From: Polyangiaceae bacterium
Lineage (GTDB): Bacteria; Myxococcota_A; Polyangia; Polyangiales; Polyangiaceae
Length of the DNA stretch: 64,000 nucleotides
Direction of reading: 5' to 3'
Assembly (NCBI GenBank): GCA_041389725.1
Contig: JAWKRG010000003.1
Coordinates: forward strand, 434,001 to 498,000
Positions within the stretch are counted from its first letter, which is position 1. Every line of letters starts with the position of its first letter. Positions 55,622-64,000 of this stretch are shown here, in pieces. Under the pieces are notes generated by a model, which was not told the origin of the DNA, did not search any database, and saw only the letters and a list, made by a program, of their open reading frames with translations. The translations under genes were made by a program, and so were the position numbers.

Positions 55622-55830
55622 GATGCCGGGCGCACAGCAACCCCCGTGCCGATCGCCAACTCCGCAGAAACGCCCAGCGCGCTGTGGCGCCCGGGCCCCA
55701 AGTCCGCACGCCGTTGCGGCATTCACGCCGCGCCGACGCCTCGTGACACACACCCGCGAACTGCCTCCGTCTTCCAACCTGACGCGCCATCAACCGCAAC
55801 GACACGGAGAGCGCCAAGTCGTGCCAAAGA

Positions 55831-55917
55831 CAAGAAGAAGGAATTCACAAGAAGATCGGAAGGACGGAAGGGGTTGGGGGTAGATCCCTTCCTCCGTCTT
55901 CCGCCCTTCCGAACTTC
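55831..55917. repeat. Palindromic repeat element, copy A
   Basis: Begins AAGAAGAAGGA, then CGGAAGG-A-CGGAAGGGG, a short loop region, and the partner arm CCCTTCCTCCGTCTTCCG-C-CCTTCCG ending GAACTTC. The arms pair to form a long hairpin. Copy B is 10 nt further on. Confidence 0.85.
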
Positions 55918-55926
55918 CTGTGAGCA

Positions 55927-56010
55927 AAGAAGAAGGATCCATGCGAAGGACGGAAGGTCGGAAGGGGTAGCGAGAAATCCCTTCCTCTCGCTTCCGGCCT
56001 TCCGAAGTTC
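55927..56010. repeat. Palindromic repeat element, copy B
   Basis: Same plan as copy A: AAGAAGAAGGA, CGGAAGG-T-CGGAAGGGG, loop, CCCTTCC...CTTCCG-G-CCTTCCG, GAAGTTC. Arms and flank are nearly identical to copy A, while the loop differs. Resembles REP/BIME-type intergenic elements. Confidence 0.85.
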
Positions 56011-56144
56011 GGCGGCAGCGGATGGGCGCGAAGGGTTGCTCACTCGACGCGCCGCTGCGTTCATCTGGCGTCGCGCGCGGGCGCGACGGGGAGTGCGGGA
56101 TTAGGGTCCCGCGCCTCAGCGGAACCAGACCCCAGCCCTACACA

Positions 56145-58376
<2,232 letters not shown>

Positions 58377-58472
58377 CGTGCGCTCGGCTCCGTGGGAGAA
58401 TTTTCCGCGCCTCCCATACGCCTGTGCGCCCGGCGCATCCAGCACCGGCGATATTTCTCGAAAAAAAGCGCG

Positions 58473-59162
58473 CTAGCGGCGATCCAAAGCAGCGAAGCGA
58501 TAGCCTGCGCCCCGCACGGTCTCCACGTAGTTGCGCACGGGACCGAGCTTCTCGCGCAGGCGCTTGACGTGCGCATCCACCGTGCGAGTCGAGGCCTTGC
58601 TGTCCGCGCCCCAGACGGCGTCGAGCAGCGCTTCACGGGACTGCACGCGCTGGCCGTGGGTGCAAAGGGTCGCCAACAGGCGAAACTCGATCGCGGTCAG
58701 CGCAAGCTCGCGCTCGTCCAGCTTGGCGCGGTGCGCGTCGAGATCGACCTCCAGGCGCCCGGCTCTGAGCGTGGAAGCGTTCTTCGAGCCGCCTCTGCTT
58801 CGGCGCAGCAGAGCGCGAATCCGGAGGAGTAGCTCACGCGTGCTGAAAGGCCGGGTCACATAGTCGTCGGCGCCGAGCTCGAAGGCGACGACGCGGTCGA
58901 TCTCGTCACCACGCTCGCTCAGCACCATCACCGGCAGCGCGGCAAGCTCCGGCTCAGCGCGAATGCCTCGGCAAACCTCCGTTCCCGGCATGTCAGGCAG
59001 CCCCAGATCCACGAGCACGATGTCCGGCTTGTGCGCCCGCACCGCCGCCAGCCCCTCCTTGCCCGAAGCGGCTTGGAGCACGTCGTAGTTTTCGAGGCGT
59101 AGCTGGTCCAACAACGGCTCATCCAGCTGGCCGTTGCTCTGTATCAGCAGGGCAGAAGGCAC
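58473..59162 (-). CDS. PhoB/OmpR-family response regulator with degenerate receiver
   Basis: 229 aa. The receiver keeps the phosphosite Asp (LVDLGLPD) but the acidic pair near the start is missing (LLIQSNGQL where VVDDE is usual) and the conserved Lys is Arg (VTRPF), so normal Mg2+-dependent phosphorylation is doubtful. The C-terminal winged helix has RTVDAHVKRLREKL and VRGAGYRF, very close to PhoB. Direct repeats of GTCAC lie just upstream, suggesting autoregulation. Divergent from tonB. Confidence 0.9.
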   Translation of the reverse strand: MPSALLIQSNGQLDEPLLDQLRLENYDVLQAASGKEGLAAVRAHKPDIVLVDLGLPDMPGTEVCRGIRAEPELAALPVMVLSERGDEIDRVVAFELGADDYVTRPFSTRELLLRIRALLRRSRGGSKNASTLRAGRLEVDLDAHRAKLDERELALTAIEFRLLATLCTHGQRVQSREALLDAVWGADSKASTRTVDAHVKRLREKLGPVRNYVETVRGAGYRFAALDRR

Positions 59163-59184
59163 GTCAGGTCAGGAAGTATCGAGT

Positions 59185-59206
59185 GCCTGTGACCATCGCG
59201 TGACAA
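59185..59206 (-). promoter_or_regulatory. PhoB-like direct repeat upstream of regulator
   Basis: On the minus strand GTCAC occurs twice exactly 11 bp apart (59204 and 59193), as TTGTCACGCGA/TGGTCACAGGC, the spacing of PhoB/OmpR-type half sites. Starts about 27 nt upstream of the regulator ATG. Confidence 0.5.
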
Positions 59207-59374
59207 CCCTGCAACGAAGCCGTCGAGGAACGCATTCCGTTCGAACACGTGGTGCAGGCGCGCCGCTTCCCCTTCGCCGACCGGATTCCATGGGGCTCGG
59301 AAGCCGCGAACGTCACGGGCAATTTTCGTTGCCGTTATCGAGTCGTCACAGAGCGCCGGCACATTCTTCGCGCC

Positions 59375-60121
59375 ATGAAACTCGACGCCTGGACGACCGG
59401 AGAGACTGTCGACGCTGCCCGACGCAAGCGGCTGACGGTGGGCTACGCCGTGGGCGCAGTGACCGTTGCGGTCGCGCTCACCTTCGTGACCTACTCGGCC
59501 CACGGCCAGGCCTTCGAAGCGGACGACACCTTGGACGTGACGCTGGCGCAGCCGCCCGTCGAGGTGACTCCCGAGCCCGAGGCGGAGCCCGAGCCCGAGC
59601 CGAAGCCGCGAATCGTGAAGAAGAAGAAGGCGCGCTCGGGCAAGCTCTCCGTCGCCACGCCGACGAACATCCCCGAGGACGTGCCGGCAGAAGCCGACCC
59701 CAACGGCAACCCTTACGACGGCGATCTGGATGACGCCTTCGGTGAAGGCGGGGGCGGCGGCGAGGACACGCCCGCGACCAAGCCGGTCGTTCACGTCCAG
59801 AGGCCGAAGCCTGCGGCGCCACCGGCACCGCTGCTCGTGGCAGAGCGAGAATCCTCAGTGGCGCCGGTTGCTCTGGCGCGACCCCGACCGCCGTATCCGA
59901 GTGAAGCGCGCGCCGGAGGCGTGGAAGGAACGGTGACGGTGCGCTTCCTGGTGTCGCGCGCGGGTAGCGTGAGCGACGTGCGCGTCGTGCAGGGCCATCC
60001 CTTGCTGAACAGCGCAGTGATCAGCGCCGTGAAGCAGTGGCGCTTCCAACCTGGAACCTTCGAAGGCAACCCCGTGCCCATGTGGCAAACCGCGCGCTTT
60101 CCATTTCGCTTGAAAGCGTGA
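59375..60121 (+). CDS. tonB: TonB-type energy transducer
   Basis: 248 aa from the ATG at 59375. One N-terminal membrane segment (about 25-42), a Pro/Glu-rich periplasmic spacer with a PEPEAEPEPEPKP stretch, and a C-terminal TonB domain (about 165-248) with PRPPYPSEARAGGVEGTV and VKQWRFQP. It links ExbB/ExbD proton-motive force to outer-membrane receptors. First gene of a plus-strand cluster with exbB, two exbD genes and a TonB-dependent receptor. Two GTCAC sites (59312, 59344) lie in its upstream region. Confidence 0.9.
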   Translation: MKLDAWTTGETVDAARRKRLTVGYAVGAVTVAVALTFVTYSAHGQAFEADDTLDVTLAQPPVEVTPEPEAEPEPEPKPRIVKKKKARSGKLSVATPTNIPEDVPAEADPNGNPYDGDLDDAFGEGGGGGEDTPATKPVVHVQRPKPAAPPAPLLVAERESSVAPVALARPRPPYPSEARAGGVEGTVTVRFLVSRAGSVSDVRVVQGHPLLNSAVISAVKQWRFQPGTFEGNPVPMWQTARFPFRLKA

Positions 60122-60144
60122 GCTGAAGACGGAGCAACGAGCAA

Positions 60145-60843
60145 ATGGCATTCGACATGGCCCACATCTGGGCAAGCATGGGTACGCTCGGCAAGAGCGT
60201 TGCCTTGGTTCTCTTGATCATGGGCATCGCGTCGGCCGGCGTGACCGTGGAGCGTCTGATCGCCCTCGCCAAGAGCAAGAAAGAGTCGCGTCGCTTCGCG
60301 GCCAAGGCGGGCCCCATGCTCGAAGCTTGGGACCTCGAAGGCCTGTTGGCGGCGTGTGAGACGCACAAGGCGTCGGCCCTGGCCAAGCTGTTCCAGGCGA
60401 TCGTGCAGCGCTACACCGGCGCCCGCAGCGGCAACGTCAGCCCGGTGGAACTCGCACGCTCCGAGTCCGAGCGTGCGCTGGAAGGTGCAGGCGCCGACCT
60501 GCGCCGCGGACTGTCAGTGTTGGCATCCGTCGGTTCCGTGGCTCCCTTCGTCGGGCTGCTCGGCACCGTGGTCGGCATCATCGGCGCCTTCCAAGGCATC
60601 GCGTCCACTGGGTCGGGTGGGCTCGGCGCGGTTTCGGCGGGCATCGCCGAGGCGCTGATCGAAACGGCCTTTGGTCTGATGGTCGCCATTCCCGCCGTGC
60701 TGCTCTTCAACTGGCTGACGGGGAAGATCAACGCCGTGGAACTGACGCTGAACCGCTCCGCGGGAGAGCTCTTGGACGAAATCGAGAACAACCATGGCCG
60801 CGAAGCGAAGCCCTTCTCGGAAGCAGTCCGCCAAGCAGCCTGA
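60145..60843 (+). CDS. exbB: ExbB/TolQ/MotA-type proton channel
   Basis: 232 aa, ATG at 60145 with GGAG upstream. Three membrane segments and the conserved block ASVGSVAPFVGLLGTVVGIIGAF. Forms the inner-membrane motor with ExbD that energises TonB. Follows tonB after 23 nt. Confidence 0.93.
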   Translation: MAFDMAHIWASMGTLGKSVALVLLIMGIASAGVTVERLIALAKSKKESRRFAAKAGPMLEAWDLEGLLAACETHKASALAKLFQAIVQRYTGARSGNVSPVELARSESERALEGAGADLRRGLSVLASVGSVAPFVGLLGTVVGIIGAFQGIASTGSGGLGAVSAGIAEALIETAFGLMVAIPAVLLFNWLTGKINAVELTLNRSAGELLDEIENNHGREAKPFSEAVRQAA

Positions 60844-61234
60844 GCCGGACATGAACGTCACGCCCCTCGTGGACGTGGTGTTGGTGCTGCTCATCATCTT
60901 CATGGTCGTCACGCCTGCCATCGCGCAGGGCGACACCCTCTCGCTGCCGGACGTGATGAAGATCGACAAGAAGCCGAAGGACATGGATCCTTTGAAGCTC
61001 ACCGTGCGGGCGGACGGCACGATGACTCTCAACGACGTACGCGTGAGCCAGACGGAGCTCGACGCACGCCTGGACAAGCTTCACAAGCACGACCCGAATC
61101 GAAACCTGCTGATGAGCACGGATTCGCGTGTCCCCTACGCCAAGGTGCGGGAGCTACTGGCGCTGCTGTCGACCCGGGGCTTCAAGGGTGTGTCCTTGAA
61201 GGTGAATCAAAAGAAGACCGCGGAAGAGGGCTGA
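60794..61234 (+). CDS. exbD: ExbD/TolR biopolymer transport protein (copy 1)
   Basis: 146 aa. One membrane segment after DMNVTPLVDVVLVLLIIFMV, with the conserved Asp of ExbD proton channels. The ATG at 60794 overlaps exbB by 50 nt; an ATG at 60851 would remove the N-tail. Stabilises and energises the ExbB/TonB complex. Confidence 0.9.
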   Translation: MAAKRSPSRKQSAKQPEPDMNVTPLVDVVLVLLIIFMVVTPAIAQGDTLSLPDVMKIDKKPKDMDPLKLTVRADGTMTLNDVRVSQTELDARLDKLHKHDPNRNLLMSTDSRVPYAKVRELLALLSTRGFKGVSLKVNQKKTAEEG

Positions 61235-61238
61235 TGCC

Positions 61239-61685
61239 ATGGGCATGAACGTATCTAGCGGTGGGTCGGGAAAGCGTGCGCGTCCCGTGCCCGTGATGAA
61301 CGTGACGCCCTTGGTGGACGTCGCACTGGTGGTGCTCATCATCTTCATGGTGCTGGTGCCGATGATGGAGAAGAGCTTTTGGCTGAATCTTCCGAAGAAG
61401 GAAGAAGACAAGAAGGCCAAGCTGGAGCAACCCGATGACAAGGACGAGCCGCCGCTGGTGATGACCCTCGACGCGCGCGGCACGATCCGTGTGAACAAGG
61501 CCGTGCTGACACGTGAGCAGCTGCCTCAGCGCCTTCCCCGCATGTTGGCGGCGCAACCGCTGCCGGTGATCTACTTCGACGCGGCCGACACCGTGCCCTA
61601 TGGGCAGGCGGTGGAAGTCATGGACTTGGCCAAAGCCTCGGGTGCGAAGGCGATCGCCATGATGACCGAAAAGGTCGTGAAGTAG
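61239..61685 (+). CDS. exbD: ExbD/TolR biopolymer transport protein (copy 2)
   Basis: 148 aa, 4 nt after copy 1. Has MNVTPLVDVALVVLIIFMV with the same Asp, and a Lys/Glu/Asp-rich loop after the membrane segment (KKEEDKKAKLEQ). Two distinct ExbD copies after one ExbB are frequent in myxobacterial and related TonB clusters. Confidence 0.9.
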   Translation: MGMNVSSGGSGKRARPVPVMNVTPLVDVALVVLIIFMVLVPMMEKSFWLNLPKKEEDKKAKLEQPDDKDEPPLVMTLDARGTIRVNKAVLTREQLPQRLPRMLAAQPLPVIYFDAADTVPYGQAVEVMDLAKASGAKAIAMMTEKVVK

Positions 61686-61718
61686 CGCCTTCGGTCGCTG
61701 GGCGATTCGCAAGATTCG

Positions 61719-61756
61719 TTCACGACATCGTCACGCGAGCTGGCTCGAATCGTCAC
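61719..61756 (+). promoter_or_regulatory. GTCAC direct repeats upstream of TonB-dependent receptor
   Basis: TTCAC at 61719, GTCAC at 61730 and GTCAC at 61752 are 11 and 22 bp apart, on one helical face. A 9-mer here (GTCACGCGA) also occurs in the box by the PhoB-like regulator. Ends about 60 nt before the receptor start. Confidence 0.5.
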
Positions 61757-61816
61757 ACTGCTGCCGCACTCTCGCGCCGCTTGCAGAGCTCTGACGCAAG
61801 CGACTCGAGAGCGAAG

Positions 61817-64000
61817 ATGACGCGACTCCACCCTTGGCTATTCGCCTTCTTGACCGGCCTGATGGCCCTGCCCGCGCGCGCTCAGGATCCCGCCGACGCC
61901 CCGGACGAGGCTCCGGGCAAAGATCCTGCCGCAACCTCGAAGATCACGGGGAGAGTCACCGATGCTCTCAGCGGCGCGAGTCTTGCGGAAGTTCAGATCG
62001 AGGTCGTCGGCAAGCCGATCTCCACTGTGACCGACGCGCAGGGAAACTTCGAGCTACGCCTGGCGCCTGGCAGCTACAACTTGCGCCTGTCTTCCCCAGG
62101 CTATGGCGCCATGCGCGTGCGCAAGGTCGTGCTCTGGGCAGGCGCGGCGCGACGCATCGACGTCACCCTCGAACCCGACGAGACCGCTGCCGATGACTTC
62201 GTCGTCGAAGCGGCGCCGGACACCTCGAGCCTCGATGCGCTGGCCTTGGAGCGAAAGCGCTCCTCGGCGGTCGGGGACTCGGTGGGGCGCGCGGAGATTT
62301 CGAAGACGCCGGACCGCGATGCAGCTCAGGCTGCCAAGCGCGTCGTGGGCGCAACGATCGAAGGCAACCGCTTCGTCTACGTGCGCGGACTTGGCGAGCG
62401 CTACACCAACGCGTTGATCAACGGCGCTCCGCTGCCGAGCCCGGAGCCCGATCGCGCGGCAGTTCCCCTGGATTTGTTCCCGACCCAGGTGCTGGAGAGT
62501 CTCACCATCGCCAAGACCTTCACGCCCGACATGCCCGGGGACTTCGCGGGTGGATCGGTGCGTGTGGAGACCCGCCGCGTGCCGGAGAAGTTCACCTTCA
62601 ACGCCAGTGCGTCCCTCGGCTTCAACACCGAGACCACCTTTCGAGAGCGGCTGAGCCACCGAGGCGGCAAGCTCGACTTTCTAGGAGTCGATGATGGCAC
62701 CCGCGCGCTGCCCGACAGCATTCCGGGCGACTACCTCCTGGCTCAAGGCGTCGAGAAGCCGAACGGCGACTTCGTATTGGATCCGGAACTCACCGCCCGC
62801 GGCCAAGACCTCAACACCTACATGTCCGGCGTGCGCAGCTTCACCCTGCCCACCCATAGCTTCAGTGTCGTCGCAGGGAACGGCTTCAAGCTCGGGGGGG
62901 ACAAGCGCCTGGGCTACATCGCCAGCCTGAACTATCGGCGCGGCTACAAGATTCGCTCCGAGAAGCGGCGCGTGTTCGAACCCGACGCCAACTCGGATTC
63001 GGGACTCACCACGGTGAACGATCTGGACGTGGAGACCGGCAGCGAAGACGTGAGCTGGGGCGCCCTTGCAGGTGCGAGCTTCGAGCTGTCAAAGCAGCAC
63101 CGCGTCGGCGCCCTCGCCTTTCACTCTCAACTCGCCGACATCGACACGCAGACCTTCGACGGCTACTGGCGCCGCAACGACGCCACGCTGCACAGCACGC
63201 GCCTCAAGTTCGTGAGCCGCGCGCTTAATGTCGTGCAACTGACCGGCCAGAGCACTTTCGACGCCAAGAGCCGCGGCACCCTCGACTACAACCTGTCTTA
63301 CTCCGTCGCGCAGCGCGACGAGCCGGACACGCGCGACATCGTCTATCAGAAGAACCCGCAGACCGGCGTGTTCAGTTACGTCGACGGCTCCGAGAGCGGG
63401 CGCCACTTCTTCAGCAGCCAGAGCGAGAAAGCCTACGCAGCGGGCCTGGACTTCACTCAGCCCCTCTCGAGCGACGAGGACGCGAGCAAGGTCAAGCTCG
63501 GCGGCCTGGTGAACCTCAAGGACCGCGAGTTCTCCGCGCGGCGCTTCGCGTTCCGTCGCATTCCGGGTACGCCTCCGGATCGCTTCACCTGTCCAGGAAC
63601 GAGCTACGACGAGTCCTGCCCCGATTCGCTCTTCGTGCCCGAGAACATCGGGACGGCGCTCCGTCTGCAGGAGAGCACCCGACCCGAGGACGCCTACCAG
63701 GCGAACCTCGACGTCTACGCCGTGTACATGATGGCGGATGCGCGAGTGGCGAAGGACCTTCGTCTCGTTCTCGGCGAGCGCTTGGAAGTGACGCGCCAGG
63801 CGATCGACCCCGTGGACCAGTTCGACACGGGGGCCGCAGTGCCGGGCGCGGATCTGGCCAGCACGGATCTGCTGCCCTCCGCGTCCCTGGCCTACGACGT
63901 GACCAAGAAGAGCAAGCTTCGCTTCGCGGTGACGCGCACCCTGGCCCGCCCGCAATTGCGGGAACTGGCCCCCTTTGCCTACAGCGACTTCTTCGGTGGG
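61817..64000 (+). CDS. TonB-dependent outer-membrane receptor (N-terminal part)
   Basis: Open from the ATG at 61817 to the right edge with no stop, so 728 codons are visible and the barrel end is missing. Signal peptide (LFAFLTGLMALPARAQ), a carboxypeptidase-regulatory-like domain (about 37-120; ITGRVTDALSGASLAEVQIEV), a plug domain (VRGLGERYTNALINGAPLPSPEPDRAAV, IAKTFTPDMPGDFAGGSVRVET) and beta-barrel strands. Takes up a substrate not identifiable here, powered by the TonB/ExbB/ExbD genes just upstream. Confidence 0.92.
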   Translation, partial: MTRLHPWLFAFLTGLMALPARAQDPADAPDEAPGKDPAATSKITGRVTDALSGASLAEVQIEVVGKPISTVTDAQGNFELRLAPGSYNLRLSSPGYGAMRVRKVVLWAGAARRIDVTLEPDETAADDFVVEAAPDTSSLDALALERKRSSAVGDSVGRAEISKTPDRDAAQAAKRVVGATIEGNRFVYVRGLGERYTNALINGAPLPSPEPDRAAVPLDLFPTQVLESLTIAKTFTPDMPGDFAGGSVRVETRRVPEKFTFNASASLGFNTETTFRERLSHRGGKLDFLGVDDGTRALPDSIPGDYLLAQGVEKPNGDFVLDPELTARGQDLNTYMSGVRSFTLPTHSFSVVAGNGFKLGGDKRLGYIASLNYRRGYKIRSEKRRVFEPDANSDSGLTTVNDLDVETGSEDVSWGALAGASFELSKQHRVGALAFHSQLADIDTQTFDGYWRRNDATLHSTRLKFVSRALNVVQLTGQSTFDAKSRGTLDYNLSYSVAQRDEPDTRDIVYQKNPQTGVFSYVDGSESGRHFFSSQSEKAYAAGLDFTQPLSSDEDASKVKLGGLVNLKDREFSARRFAFRRIPGTPPDRFTCPGTSYDESCPDSLFVPENIGTALRLQESTRPEDAYQANLDVYAVYMMADARVAKDLRLVLGERLEVTRQAIDPVDQFDTGAAVPGADLASTDLLPSASLAYDVTKKSKLRFAVTRTLARPQLRELAPFAYSDFFGG

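Larger units (their letters stand above)
55622..56144. other. Gene-free region with duplicated palindromic element
   Basis: 523 bases between the repeat lipoprotein and isocitrate dehydrogenase genes (both on the minus strand). The upstream part (55622-55830) has no strong feature I can name. 55831-56010 contains two copies of a palindromic element. 56011-56144 has no convincing gene; it lies downstream of the icd stop. Confidence 0.7.

Noticed and set aside
58377..58472. Terminator after the PhoB-like regulator gene
   Set aside because: A run of seven T follows the stop on the minus strand, but the preceding stem is only a loop-less palindrome, so I do not call it.

Overview
The window looks like the chromosome of a myxobacterium, most likely a Polyangia-type (Sorangium-like) Myxococcota. 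The evidence is high GC with GC-rich third positions, five Ser/Thr kinase domains in four proteins, a kinase next to an FHA enhancer-binding protein, many lipoproteins with Gly/Ala/Ser-rich linkers, an AgmX/PglI-type C-terminal domain, MopE-like Cys/Asp motifs, and a TonB/ExbB/ExbD/ExbD set. There is no phage, IS element or CRISPR array. It reads as ordinary chromosome rich in envelope and signalling genes. Protein-level calls come from reading motifs, not from database searches.

Layout. 1-3831: end of a TRAP transporter (DctP, terminator, DctQ, DctM); both permeases carry long acidic tails. 3821-9091 (minus): alpha/beta-hydrolase lipoprotein, MATE exporter, tandem-kinase receptor. 9195-13734 (plus): small secreted protein and two adjacent paralogues, each with three DsbA-like thioredoxin domains. 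13759-17832: receptor kinase and two divergent PilZ proteins. 17834-19756: esterase lipoprotein, glyoxalase II, tRNA-Arg(CCG). 19788-25614 (minus): FHA/sigma-54-type activator, membrane kinase, vWA lipoprotein and two Cys-rich paralogous lipoproteins. 25751-31524: membrane protein, phospholipase C-like phosphoesterase, DUF2007/zinc-ribbon protein, short kinase and a GT-C-type membrane protein.

31626-36303 (minus) is a compact two-component locus: three response regulators, two related histidine kinases and one beta-barrel-like protein. 36390-45138 (minus) holds two very large FecR/VIT/vWA/AgmX/TPR proteins with overlapping genes. 45383-50325 has a three-heme cytochrome lipoprotein, an outer-membrane-like protein, small exported proteins and a lipoprotein combining a candidate caspase-like His/Cys core with a somatomedin-B-like tail. 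50410-55621: DUF1015 protein, sulfatase-modifying-factor-like lipoprotein, small exported protein and a lipoprotein of six 69-residue repeats. 55622-56144 is the only gene-free stretch above 300 bases and contains two copies of a long palindromic element.

56145-64000: monomeric NADP isocitrate dehydrogenase, a PhoB-like regulator with a degenerate receiver pocket, then tonB-exbB-exbD-exbD and a TonB-dependent receptor that runs off the end. GTCAC direct repeats on an 11-bp period lie in front of both the regulator/tonB pair and the receptor, suggesting one regulon.

The best candidates for something new are the twin triple-thioredoxin proteins, the GTCAC/PhoB-like TonB locus, the candidate caspase-fold/somatomedin-B lipoprotein, the Cys-rich lipoprotein pair and the FecR/VIT/vWA/AgmX giants.
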